This document shows positions 1 through 11,779 of a stretch of DNA of 64,000 nt, piece after piece. The DNA comes from Desmodus rotundus (Eukaryota > Chordata > Mammalia > Chiroptera > Phyllostomidae). The number at the start of each line of letters is the position of its first letter. Within the stretch, counting starts at the first letter, position 1. A program made the position numbers and the translations under genes. The DNA lies in NCBI RefSeq assembly GCF_022682495.2, contig NC_071389.1, positions 99,799,951 to 99,863,950 on the forward strand. Reading direction: 5' to 3'. The notes beneath the pieces were generated by a model. It saw only the letters and a program-made list of their open reading frames with translations, was not told where the DNA came from and did no database searches.

Positions 1-1334
1 TCAATGAGTATTTGACAAAGGAGGCAGGAGCATAAAATGGAGCAAAAACAGCCTCTTCAACAGATGGTGTTGGGAGAGCTGGACAGCTAACTGCAAAAAA
101 ATGAAACTCGATCACCAACTTATGCCATACACAAAAATAAACTCAAGATGGATAAAAGACTTAAATAGAAGTTGTAACACCATAAAAGTCCTCAAGGAAA
201 ACATTGGCAGGAAAATCTCAGACATTCCACGCAGCAACATCCTCACAGACATGTCCCCTAAAGCAAGGGACATAAAGGAAAGAATTAACAAATTGGACCT
301 CATCAAAATAAAAAGCTTCTGCATGGCTAAAGAAAACAGCACGAAATTACAAAGAGAACCAACAGTATGGGAAAACATATTTGCCAATGATACCTCAGAC
401 AAGGGCCTGATCTCCAAAATATATAAAGAACTCACATGACTGCACTCCAGGAAGACAAACAACCCAATTAAAAAATGGGCAAAGGACTTGAACAGACACT
501 TATCCAAGGAAAACATACAGAGGGCCCAGAGACATATGAAAAGATGCTCAGCATCACTAGCCATCAGAGAGATGCAAATTAAAACCACAATGAGGTACCA
601 TCTCACACTAGTCAGAGTGGCCAACATAAACAAATCCACAAACAAATGTTGGAGAGGATTCAGAGAAAAGGGAACCCTAGTACATTGTTGGTGGTAATGC
701 AGACTGGTGAGGCCACTGTGGTAAAACAATATGGAATTTCCTCAGAAAATTAAAAATGGAACTGCCCTTTGATCCAGCAATTCCACTGCTGGGATTATAC
801 CCTAAGAACCCTGAAACACCAATCCAAAAGAACTTGTGCACCCCAATGTTCATAGCAGCACAATTTATAATAGCTAAGTACTGGAAGCAACCTAAGTGCC
901 CATCAGTAAATGAGTGGATCCAAAAACTATGGTATATATACACAATGGAATTCTACACAGCAGGGAGAAGGTAGGAGCTTATACCCTTTGCAACAGCATG
1001 GATGGAACTGGAGAGCATTATACTAAGTGAAATAAGCCAGGCGGTGATGGACAAATACCATATGATCTCACTTTTAACTGGAATATAATCAATAGAAGAA
1101 AAAAGCAAACAAAATACAACCAGAGACATTGAGGTTGGGAACAGTCTAGCAGTGGCCAGGGGGGAGTGGGGTGGGGATAGTGGGAAGAGGGGATTGCAGG
1201 AACTATTATAAAGGACACATGGACAAAATCGAGGGGTGTGGTGGAGGTGGGGGAGGGAGGTGGGGTCAGCTGGGGCGGGGTCGAGGGAAGGGGAGAAAAG
1301 GCATACAACTGTAATTGAATAAAAAAAAAAAAAG
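1..1334 (+). mobile_element. L1 fragment 'E': ORF2 C-terminal part, 3' UTR and A-tail
   Basis: This piece matches the last ~1.3 kb of the young L1 at 29340-36334, starting at the base equivalent to about 34793. It encodes the C-terminal region of ORF2p (reverse transcriptase tail and Cys-rich domain, around 101-973) in several broken frames with stops near 437 and 695. The G-rich 3' UTR runs from about 975 to 1320 and ends in a run of A at 1321-1333. The upstream end lies outside the window. It shares variants with the next fragment (2400-3752) that the young L1 lacks, for example the codons around 164-172 and 287-297, so the two come from the same subfamily or from one duplication. It is a dead fragment. 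Confidence 0.93.
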
Positions 1335-3752
1335 ATCATCCAGCATGACAAGGTGGGATTCATCCCAGGGATGCAAGGATGGTACAATATTCGTAAATCA
1401 ATAAATATAATACATCACATCAATAACTGCAAAGACAAAAAGCACATGATCATATCAATAGATGTGGAAAAAGCATTTGATAAGATACAGCACCCATTTC
1501 TCATAAAAACACTCACTATGTTGAGGAAAGGGAGAATTCCTCAACATAGTGAAGGCCATATATGAGAGACCACCAGCCAACATCACACTCAATGGACAAA
1601 AGCTTAGAGCTTTCCCACTAAGATCAGGAACAAGACAAGGATGCCCTCTCTCACCACTCACCACTCCAGTATTCAACATAGTACTGGACGTCCTAGCCAC
1701 AGCAATCAGAGAAGAAAAAACAATAACAGGCATCTAAATTGGAAAGGAGGAAATGAAACTGTCACTGTTTGCAGATGATATGGTAGTGTACATGGAAAAT
1801 CCTATAGACTCCACCAAAAAACTCCTCGACCTAATAAATGAATTTGGCAAAACAGCTGGATACAAAGTCAATACTCAGAAATCAAAGGCATTCCTGTACA
1901 TCAACAATGAAATTGCAGAAACAGAAATCAGGAAACAAATCCCATTTGATATAGCAACAAGAAAAATAAAGTACCTAGGAATCAACCTAACCAAGATGGT
2001 AAAAGATGTGTACTCAAAAAACTACACAACACTGCAGAAAGAAATTAAGGAAGACACAAACAAATGGAAGCATGTACCATGCTCATGGATTGGAAGAATT
2101 AACATCATCAAAATGGCCATACTACCCAAAGCAATTTATAGATTCAATGCAATCCCTATTAGTGTACCCACGACATATTTCACAGATATAGAACAAACAT
2201 TTCAGAAATTTATATGGAACCATAAATGACCCCGAATAGCTGTAGCAATTTTGAGAAAGAAGAACAAAGCAGGAGGGATCACAGTACCCAATAGCAAACT
2301 GTATTACAAGGCCACTGTAATCAAAACAGCCTGGTACTGGCATAAAAACAGGCACATAGACCAATGGAAGAGAACAGAGAGCCCAGAAATAAACTCAAGT
2401 CTTTACGGTCAATTAATATTTGACAAAGGAGGCAGGAGCACAAAATGGAGCAAGAACAGCCTCTTCAACAGATGGTGTTGGGAGATCTGGACAGCTACGT
2501 GCAAAAAAATGAAACTTGATCACCAACTTACGCCATACACGAAAATAAACTCAAGATGGATAAAAGACTTAAATAGAAGTTGTAACACCATAAAAGTCCT
2601 CAAGGAAAACATTGGCAGGAAAATCTCAGACATTCCACGCAGCAACATCCTCACAGACATGTCCCCTAAAGCAAGGGACATAAAGGAAAGAATTAACAAA
2701 TTGGACCTCATCAAAATAAAATGCTTCTGCATGGCTAAAGAAAACAGCACCAAATTACAAAGAGAACCAACAGTATGGGAAAACATATTTGCTAATGATA
2801 CCTCAGACAAGGGCCTGATCTCCAAAATATATAAAGAACTCACATGACTCCACTCCAGGAAGACAAACAACCCAATTAAAAAATGGGCAAAGGACTTGAA
2901 CAGACACTTCTCCAAGGAAGACATACAGAGGGCCCAGAGACATATGAAAAGATGCTCAGCATCACTAGCCATCAGAGAGATGCAAATTAAAACTACAGTG
3001 AGGTACCATCTCACAGCAGTCAGAGTGGCCAACATAAAGAAATCCACAAACAAATGTTGGAGAGGATGCGGAGAAAAGGGAACCCTAGTGCACTGTTGGT
3101 GGGAATGCAGACTGGTGAGCCCAGTGTGGAAAACAGTATGGAATTTCCACAGAAAATTAAAATGGAACTGCCCTTTTACCCAGCAATTCTGCTGCTGGGA
3201 TTATACCCTAAGAACCCTGAAACACCAATCCAAAAGTACCTGTGCACCCCAATAATCTTAGCAGCACAATTTACAATAGCCAAGTACTGGAAGCAACTTA
3301 AGTGCCCATCAGCGAATGGGTAGATCAAAAATCTATGGTATATTTACACAATGGAATTCTATGCAGCAGAGAGAAAGAAGGAGCTTATACCCTTTGCAAC
3401 AGCATGGATGAAACTGGAGAGCATTATGCTAAGTGAAATAAGCCAGGCGGTGAAGGACAGTAACCATATGATCTTACATTTAACTGGAACATAATAAATA
3501 GAAGAAAAAAGCAAACAAAATATAACCAGAGATATTGAAGTTGAGACCAATCTAAGAATAGCCCGGGGGTGTGTGGGACAATCGGAAGAGGGGATTACAG
3601 GAACTACTATGGAGGACACATGGACAAAACCAAGGGGGAGGGTGGGGTGGGGGAGGGTGGTGGGTTCAGCTGGGGTGGGGTGGAGGGATGGGGAGAAAAG
3701 GCATACAACTGTACTTGAATAACAATAAAAAATAAAAAGAAAAAAAAGAAAC
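1335..3752 (+). mobile_element. L1 fragment 'F': second half of ORF2, 3' UTR and A-tail
   Basis: The match to the young L1 begins immediately after the A-tail of fragment E, at the position equivalent to 33723 in the middle of the reverse transcriptase, and runs to the A-rich tail near 3720-3752. The catalytic FADD motif is still readable ([12 protein letters not shown], around 1769-1804). The frame is broken by a rewritten segment at 1513-1552, a stop at 1735, a stop at 2227 and one near 2845. The Cys-rich C-terminus is at about 3050-3120. Fragment E probably landed in, or was duplicated next to, this copy; its missing 5' part would be left of the window. Confidence 0.93.
1513..1552. repeat. 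Perfect inverted repeat, 16-bp arms, 8-nt loop
   Basis: The arms at 1513-1528 (tcactatgttgaggaa) and 1537-1552 are exact reverse complements. In the young L1 the equivalent segment near 33901-33945 has the right arm almost unchanged but a different left arm. The left arm here therefore looks copied from the right arm. It breaks the ORF2 frame. Confidence 0.95.
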
Positions 3753-3985
3753 ACAGGAAGTTTTGGTTGGTTTTGCATAAGCTGCAGTTTGCTCCAATGT
3801 TTTCTTTTGCCTATGGCTGTGGGCATTGATTATGTCCCATTCTGTTGTTGCTTTCCATAGCTGGGGACATAAGCTCAGAAGAGTAAGTAAAATTTAGCCA
3901 TATTTAAGAAGGTCATAGGCCTGCTGGGCAAATGGTGTCACAGTAGCAAATGGTGTTGGCTTTATCCTTTTATTCTCCCTCTGGT
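3753..3985 (-). mobile_element. LTR-like segment paired with 29005-29245
   Basis: This stretch aligns collinearly with about 29015-29245; both share ggttggttttgcataagctg and a block beginning catagg-cctgctgg. Similarity ends abruptly at the shared 'ggctttat' (about 3980 and 29243). On the minus strand a purine-rich tract (the complement of ctccctctgg, about 3987-3996) sits just outside, as expected for a polypurine tract next to a 3' LTR. I infer the U3 part of the 3' LTR of a minus-strand ERV, cut on its other side by L1 F. It could instead be an unrelated duplicated repeat. Confidence 0.4.
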
Positions 3986-5206
3986 TTTAAAATCATTTCA
4001 TTCTTAATTACCTCGCCTGGGTCTGGTTCTGTAGAGTAGGGACAAAGATTTCATCTTCGTATGGCTCTTCCTTCTCATTATGGATGTAGAGTTTTCCCTA
4101 TTGGTAGGCCTGGATATGGGTCATTCAAAGGAAGAGGGTGGGATTGGACAGCCCCAAAAGCAAGAGTTGTGGCCAGAGGCCATTTGTGGAGGGACTCTTC
4201 CAGAGCTTGGATGCTCCATTGAATAAAGGATATGAGATATTTAGGAAACATAGTCCAAAAATGAGAATAAAGAAAAAGTCTGCTATAGGTCCTAAAAAGG
4301 GAGTTAGCCAGGAAAACTTGGACCAGATATTGGCCTTAAAATCCCAAGAAGAGAGAGGTAGAATAGTAGGTAAATTCTGTATGGCTGACACTGTATGACT
4401 ATTTCTTATTTATTCCAAGTCAAAAGATGAAAGAAAAAATAAAACATTTAGCTTGGAAGAAAACTAGAAAAATTAAGATTCAATTTAGCTTGTAGATGAT
4501 AATTGAAAATTGTGATTTCCATTGAATACAATTTCTCTCCCTGAAATCACCCTCATTTATCAAAGACACTGCTCTAAGTCCAGTTACAATTTGGCCTGGT
4601 TATTTGCATGAACACAACAAGCATAGCAATTGATCATATAGATTCTTTCAAATCTGCTTTGCTGGAATTTCAAAGGGAACCGTCAGATCGATCTTTAGTC
4701 AGCCGTTCAGGGCACAGAAGCCAAATCACACCACACCATGTGGTTTTGCCTGAAGTACCTATAGGTATGCATGGAATTTTTAAGTTCTTAAGGTCTGCAA
4801 AATGTCTTAAAATTTCTTCCCTGTCATCTTTTAGGAAAGAAACCTTCATTCCTTACCTGGAAAGACTGCCGTGACCACGTGACAAAGCAAGATACAAGAC
4901 CGTTTCTTCAAGAGGCTCTTATTGGCTTTAAAAGCCCGTCTTAATTCCTTAAGGCATTCTGGTGACATCCAGAATCCAGACATGACTAATTTGATCATGA
5001 CATTCCAGAGAAAGACTTGGTTAATAAAACCACATTTGGACACTGGTGCTATTATAAAAAAAGAAGAAAAAAAAAACAGATTATTTTTGAGTTTATGCAA
5101 ACAAACATATTGCTGTGAGAATACTCATTAAGAGTTGCTGAAATCTAAAGGGAGAAAAATATAAATATTTCAATATTGCCCAAGGGTAAAATATATCAAA
5201 TTGTTC
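3986..5206. other. Unclassified AT-rich non-coding stretch
   Basis: There is no coding signal and no repeat family I can name. It may be the 3' internal part of the inferred minus-strand ERV, since it lies between an LTR-like segment and block C. Short open frames here (for example 4138-4398 and 4608-4874) have no recognisable motif. Confidence 0.4.
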
Positions 5207-5678
5207 TAGGGGGAAAACAAGTTTTCTTATATCTGGAAAACAAAAAGAAATAAAATTAGCAATGTTTTGAACACAGTGACAAGAATAATAATTATCTTTA
5301 TTTCATTTGGTCACATATAACCAATTTTGTTTTTCTTGATTATTTGCCAGTATTTCCATGAATCCAGTCATTGCTAAGGGTACTATAAATCTTAACTTTA
5401 AAGATATGATCTGCTTAAATACGTGAAATTTAGAGTAAGTTAGAGTCCTTTTCATGAACCTATCCAAAGATACATTTGCAAATGCATTAGAGTAAATCAG
5501 TGGCTGTTTATATATGACAAAATTTAAAATGGCATGGTAGTAGGTTCATTAAAATGCAATTGATAAAGACATTTACTTCTTTGTAGAATATAATATTTCA
5601 AGATTCATCACACAATCTCAATATATATACACATATACATACATATGTGTGTGTATGTGTATATATATAAAGACCAAA
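5207..5678. repeat. Block C, copy 1, left part
   Basis: This stretch aligns with 39597-40038 through shared strings such as gattatttgccagtattt and acatttgcaaatg. The match resumes on the other side of L1 A at 14671. Copy 2 lacks L1 A and therefore shows its empty site. The family is unknown; an old ERV internal region is the best guess. Confidence 0.75.
5622..5669. repeat. TA/CA-type microsatellite, partly palindromic
   Basis: Alternating purine-pyrimidine sequence (tatatacacatata then tgtgtgtatgtgtatata) forms a near-palindrome. The equivalent place in copy 2 of block C (around 40525-40540) has only a short form, so it expanded here. Confidence 0.85.
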
Positions 5679-5689
5679 CAGTATGCAAG

Positions 5690-6477
5690 ATATTTTTTAC
5701 TCTTGTTTTAAATTGTTGTTGAAGTATAGTTGTCTACATTTTCCCTCACCACTCCCCCCAACCCCAGCCATTCCCACCTCCTACTTCCAAATCCACACCC
5801 TTTGGATTTGTTCATGTGTCCTTTATACATGTTCCTCGATGACCCTTCCCACTTCCCCCCATTATCCCCTCCCACCTCCCCTCTGGTTTTTGTTGGTTTG
5901 TTCTTGATTTCAATGTCTCTGGTTATATTTCGCTTGCTTGTTTCTTTTGTTGAGTAGGTTCCACTTATAGGTGAAATCATGTGGTATTTGTCTTTCACTG
6001 CTGGGCTTATTTCACTTAACATAATGCTCTCCAGATCCATTCATGGTATCAGAAATGGTAAGAGCTCCTTAGTTCTTTCTGCTGTGTAGTATTCCATTGT
6101 GAAAATGTACCATCATTTTTTGATCCACTGATTTACTGATGGGCACTTAGGTTGCTTCTAGCACTTGGCTATTGTAAATTGTGCTGCTATAAATGTTGGG
6201 GTGCACAGGTTCTTTTGGATTGGTGTTTCAGGGTTCTTAGGGTATAATCCCAGCAATGTATTTCCCAGGTCAAAGGGAAGTTCAATTGTTAGTTTTCTAA
6301 GGAAATTCCATACTGTTTTCTTAGTGGCTTCACTAGTCTGCATTACCACCAACAATGTACTAGGGTTCTGTTTTCTCCACAACCTTGCCAGCACTTGTTG
6401 TTTGTTGATTTGTTTATGATGGCCATTCTGACCAATATGAAGTAATATCCCATTGTGGCTTTAATTTGCCGCTCTCT
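5690..6477 (-). mobile_element. L1 'A', 3' part (3' UTR and ORF2 C-terminal end)
   Basis: Read on the minus strand this is the end of ORF2 and the 3' UTR of an old L1, with the poly-T side at 5693-5720. It is flanked by cagtatgcaag at 5679-5689, which recurs at 14421-14431 beyond the 5' end of the element, giving an 11-bp target-site duplication. The element is split after 6477 by a HAL1 and continues at 8453. Confidence 0.93.
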
Positions 6478-8452
6478 GGGACTTCTGGCCAAGATGGAGA
6501 CATAGGTAGACACACTTTGCCTCCCTGCACAACCAAAGAAGGACAGCAACAAAAAACAAAAAATACAAAAACAAAAAATAACCATGACTGTCAGAAAATT
6601 GAACTGTATTGAAGTCTGACAACCAAGGAGCTAAAGAAGAACCATTCATCCAGACCAGTAGGAGGAGCAGAGATGGGCATCAAGGGTGGAGAGGACTCAC
6701 AGCAAGGTGGTGGCTGGAGGAGCAGGTGAGGCAGTGGCTGGCAGAGTGGGTGGTTCTCTACTTGCATGTGGATAAACTGGGAGGAACAGATGGGGGAGAG
6801 AGAGAGACCACATAATCCAGGGTTCCAATGCAAGGAAATAAATTCTCAAAACTCTGACTAAAAAATTCTGTGGGGTTTGCCATGGCAAGAGAAACTCCCA
6901 GACTCACAGGAAAGTTTGTAGAGACACCTACAGGGTCCTAGAATGTACACAAACCCACCCACCTTCGAATAAACACCAGAAGGTCCTGATTTACTTGTGT
7001 GTAGCGGGGGAAATGACTGAAAGCCAGCTGAGAGAGCTGAGCAAGCAGCATTGTTCCTTCTCCAACCCCTCTCCCACAAACAGCTCCAAAAGCAGCAAAC
7101 ATGGTCGCTCCACCTATATGAATACCTAAGGCTCTACTCCTTACTACATAACAGGTGTGCCGAGAAAAAAATATATGGCCCAAATGAAAGAATAGATCAA
7201 AGCTCCAGAAAAAATTCAACTAAGCAATAGCCAACCCATCAGATGTAGAGTTCAAAACACTGGTAATCAGGATGCTCACAGAAATGGTTGAGCATGGTTG
7301 CAAAATAGAGTAAAAAGTGAAGGCTATGAAAAGTGAAATAAAGGAAAATGCACAGGGAAACAACAGTGATGGGAAGGGAACTGTAACTCAATTCAATGGT
7401 TTGGAGCAGAAGGAAGTAATAAACATTCAACCAGAACACAATGAAGGAGCAAGTATTTAAAAAAAATAACAGGAGAAGCTTAGGAACCTCTGGACAACTT
7501 TAAAAGTTCCAACACTCAAATCATAGGGGTGCCAGAAGGAGAAGAGAAAGAGCAACAAATTGAAAACTTATTTGAAAACATAATGAAAGAGAATTTCCCT
7601 AATCTGGCAAAGGAAATAGACTTCCAGGAAGTCCTGGAAGCTCAGAGAGTCCCAAAGAAGTTGTACACCAAAGCACATCGTAATTACATTACCCAAGATT
7701 AAAAGATAAGGAGAGAATCTTAAAAGCAACAAGAAAAAAGGAGACAGTTACCTACAAAGGAGTTCCCATAAAACTATCAGCTGATTTCTAAAAAAAAAAA
7801 AAAAAAAAAAAACCAAAACAAAAAAACAAAACAACAAACCAAAAACCTTGCAAGCATGAATGGGCTGGAAAGAAGTATTCCAAGTTAAGGTGAGACCTAC
7901 ATCCAAGATTACTCTATCCAGTAAAGCTATCATTTAGAATGGAAGGGCAGATAAAGTGATTCCTAGATAAGGTCAAGTTAAAAGAGTTCATCATCACCAA
8001 GCCCTTATTATATGAAATGTTAAAGGGACTTATTTAAGGAAAAGAAGAAGATCAAAAACTATGAACAGTAAAATGACAACAACCTCACAACTATCAACAA
8101 CCAAACCTAAAAAAAAACAAAAAGAAAAGCAAAAAACAACTAAGCTAACAACTAGAATAGGAATAGATTCACAGAAATAGAGATCATATGCAGTGCTAAT
8201 AGCAGGGAGTGGGGAGGGAGAGGAAGGGAGAAAAGCTACAGGGAATAAGAAGCATAAATGGCAGGTAAAAAATAGACAGGGGAAGTTAAGAATAGTATGG
8301 GAAATGGAGAAGCCAAACACCTTAATGTATGTCCAATGAAAATGAACTAAGGTGGGGGAATGATGGTGGGAGGGGATACATGGTAGAGGGGAATAAAGGG
8401 GAAAAATGGGGCAATTGTAATAGCATAATCAATAAAATATATTTTAAGAAAA
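6478..8452 (+). mobile_element. HAL1 (half-L1), near full length, inserted in L1 A
   Basis: This 1975-bp element opens with an L1-like 5' end (gggacttctggccaagatgg). It has a leader, a decayed ORF1-like region (about 7210-8037), then a G-rich 3' UTR and a short A-rich end (aataaaatatattttaag), with no ORF2. An ORF1-only L1 derivative is the definition of HAL1, which depends on another element's ORF2p to move. Flanks tttgccgctctct (6465-6477) and tgtgcttctttct (8453-8465) are diverged target-site duplications of one L1 A sequence. A second, truncated copy lies at 45946-46478 on the other strand and shares its 3' UTR. An A-rich expansion at 7789-7850 lies within the ORF1 region. Confidence 0.88.
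7210..8037 (+). pseudogene. HAL1 ORF1p-like remnant
   Basis: The broken frames follow L1 ORF1p in order. An N-terminal segment resembles 'FKxLVIRMLTE' (around 7241-7290), then come a Lys/Glu-rich coiled-coil region, an RRM-like region with a 'GVPEGEE'-type motif (about 7527-7550), and a C-terminal domain ending 'EMLKGLI' before a stop at 8035-8037. ORF1p is the L1 RNA-binding trimer. Here it holds many stops and frameshifts and a poly-A expansion, so no protein is expected. Confidence 0.8.
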
Positions 8453-8465
8453 TGTGCTTCTTTCT

Positions 8466-11400
8466 AATGGATAATGATAGTGAGCATTTATTCATGTGTC
8501 TTTGGGCCCTGTTTACGTCTTCCTTGGAGAAGTGTCTGTTCAGGTTCTTTGCCCATTTTTTAATTGGGTTTGTCTTCCTGGAGTAGAGTCATGTGAGTTC
8601 TTTATGTATTTTGGAGGTAAAACCCATGCCCAAGGTATCATTTGAAAATATATTTTCCCATATGATTGGTTACATTTTAATTTTGCCATTGTTTTCTTTA
8701 GCCACCCAGAAACTTTTAATTTCAATGAAGTCCCATTTGTTTATTCTTTCCTTTATGTCCCTTGCTTTAGGGGACATATTAATGAAAATATTGTTGCTCA
8801 AATATCTGAGATTTTCCTCTGTATGTTCTCCTCCAAGACTTTTATGGCAACACAGCTTATATTTAAATCTTTTATCCATCTTGAATTTATTTTTGTATAT
8901 GATGTAAGTTGGTGGTTGAGTGTCATTTTTTTGTATGTAGCTGTCTAGATATCCTGAAATAATTTGTTGAAGAGGCTATTTTTACTCCATTTTATGCTAT
9001 TGTCCCCTTTGTCAAATATTGTTTACCATAGAGACTAGGGTAGGGTTTATTTCTGGGTTCTCTATTCTTTTCCATTGATCTATGTTTCTCTTCTCATGCC
9101 AGGACAAGACTGTTTTGGTTAGAGTGGCCTTGTAATATAGTTTTGTATCAAGTATAATGATGCCTCCTACTTTGTTCTTTCTGAAAATTGCTTAGGGTAT
9201 TTGGTGTCGTTTATGGTTCCATATAAATTTTTGAAATATTTGTTCTATATCTGTGAATTATGTCCTTGGTATTTCAATACAGATTACATTGAATCTGTAG
9301 ATTGCTTTGGGTAGTATGGACATTTTGATGATGTTATTTCTTCCAATCCATGAACACATTATATGCTTCCATTTGTTTGTGTCTTCCTTAATTTCTTTCT
9401 TCAGTGTTGTATAGTTTTCTGGGTAGAGGGCTTTTGCCTCCTTGGTTCGGTTTAACCCTAAGTACTTTTTTTTTCTTGTTGACATATGAAATGGGATTTT
9501 TTTCCTGATTTCTGTTTCTGATATTACACTGTTGGTGTACAAAATTGCCTTTGATTTATGAATATTGACTTTGTATCCTGCTGTTTTGCCACATTCACTT
9601 ATTAGGCTGAGAATTTTTTTGGTGGGGTCTACAGGATTTTCTATGTACACTATCATGTCATCTCCAAACAATGATAGTTTTGCTTCCTCTTTTCCAATTT
9701 AGATGTCTTTTATTTCTTTTTCTTGTCTTATTTTTGTGGCTAGGACTCCCAATATTATGTTGAATAGAAGTGGTGAAAGCAGACATCCTTTTATTGTTCC
9801 TGATTTTTGTCTGGAAGATTTTAGTTTTTGCCTATTAAAGTATGAAGATGGTTGTAGGTTTCCTACATAAGGCCTTTATTATGTTGAAGAAAGCTCCCTC
9901 TATTCCCACTTTGCTGAGTGTTTTTTATAATAAATGTGTGCTGTATCTTATAATAGGTTTTTCCCCATCTATTGATATATGATTTTTGTCTTTCCTTTTG
10001 TTTATGCGATGTATTACTTTTATTGATTTGCAGATATCGTACCATCCTTGCACCCCTGGAATCAATCCCACTTGATCATGTTGTATGATCTTTTTAATGT
10101 ATTGCTCGTTGGGTTTGCCAATATTTTGTTGAGGATTTTAGCTTCTAAGTTCATCAGCAATATTGGCCTGAAGTTTTCTTTCTTTGTTGTGTCTTTCTCT
10201 AGTTTGGGGATAAAGATGATGCCAAATTCATAAAAAGAGTTTCGGAGTCTTCCCTATTGTTGAATTTTTGGAATAATTTGTGAAGAATAGGGGTTAGCTC
10301 TTCCTTAAATATTTTGTAAAATTCTCCTGTGAATATGTCCAGTTCAGGGATTTTGTGTGCCAGGAGTTTTTTTTTATTACTGCTTTGATATAACCAGCTG
10401 TTATCGGTTTGTTCAGGCTTTCTGCTTCTTCATTCAGTTTTGGAAAATTATATTTTTCTAGAAACTTGTCCATTTCACCCAGGTTTTCAAATTTCTTGAC
10501 ATAGAGTTGTTCGTAGCAATTTCATACAATCCTTTTTATTTCTTTGGTATCAGATATAATCTCTCCTTTTTTATTTTTTATTTTGTTTATTTGGGTGCTC
10601 TCTCTTTTTTTCTTGATGATCCTGCTTAAAGGCTTGTCAGTTTTTTTTAATGTTTTTAAAGACACAGCTCCTGGATTTATTGATCTTTTAGTCTCTATGT
10701 CGTTTAATTCTGCTCAGGTCTTAGTTATTTTCTTCCTTCTACTTGCTCTAGGCTTTGTTTGTTTTTGGTCCTCCTGTTCTAGTAGATGTACCTTGAAGTC
10801 GTTTGTTTGAAATGTTTCTATTTTTTAAGTAGGCTTGTATCACTAAGAACATCCCTCTCAGGACTGCCTTTGCTGTGTCACATAATTTTGGACTGTTGTG
10901 TGTTCATTTTCATTTGTTTCCAGAAACATTTTGATTAAATTTTGATCTCATTATTAACCCATTCATTATTTAATAGCAGGCTGTTCAATCTCCATGAATT
11001 TGAGTGTTTTTGATTTTTTTCCCCTGGAGGTTGGTTTCTAGTTTGTGACCCTTGTGGTCTAAGAAAATGCTTGGTATGATTTCGATGTTCTTGAATTTGT
11101 TGAGGCTTGTTTTGTTTCCTATCATGTGGTCTGTCTTTGTAAATGTTCCATGTGCATTTGAAAAGAATGTGTATTTTGCTTCTTTGGGATGAAAGGTTCT
11201 ATATATAAGTTAAGTTCATTTGTTCTAGGGCATTGTTCAATGCTACAATATCCTTGTAAATATTTTGTTTAGAAGATTTTGTTTGAATTTTGCCATTTTT
11301 GAAAATGATGTATTAAAATCCCCTAGTATAAATGTGTTGCTCTTTATGTCTTTCTTGAATTTGTCCAAGATTTTCCTTATATATTTGGATGCTCCTGTTT

Positions 11401-11719
11401 TGGGGGCATATGTATTTATAGTTTTATGTCTTCTTGATTGATTCTTCCCTTGAGTATTATGAAGTGTCTTTCTTGGTTCTTTTTGTGGCCTTTGTTTTCA
11501 AGTCTATTTTGTCTGATATGAGTATTGCTACCCCTGCTTTTTTTTCCCCAACCCTTCAATTTCAGTCTGTATTGGTCTGTTGTTCTGAGGTGCATCTCTT
11601 GTAGGCAGCGTATGTGTGTCATCTTTTCTTATACATTCAGCTACCCTGTGTCTTTTTATTGGAACATTTAATCCATTTACATTTAAGGTTATTACTGATA
11701 GGTAGTTATTCATTGCCAT
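8466..11719 (-). pseudogene. L1 A ORF2 remnant (endonuclease and reverse transcriptase)
   Basis: The start codon is at 11719 and the first residues read MAMNNYLSVITLNVNGLN, the N-terminus of the L1 endonuclease. A longer open stretch at 9258-9671 begins '[13 protein letters not shown]', where the reverse transcriptase FADD motif has become FGDD. Numerous stops and frameshifts follow. The last part of the gene is across the HAL1, at 5900-6477. No function is possible. Confidence 0.88.
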
Positions 11720-11779
11720 TTTACTCCCTTCATGACTGTGTTTCTCTCTTCTTCATTGTTTTTCTTCCTGTTTTTCAAG

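Noticed and set aside
953..1387. Pro/Ser-rich minus-strand frame, with similar ones at 3359-3826, 35743-36123 and 42040-42483
   Set aside because: It is the complement of the G-rich L1 3' UTR; low-complexity composition, not a protein.
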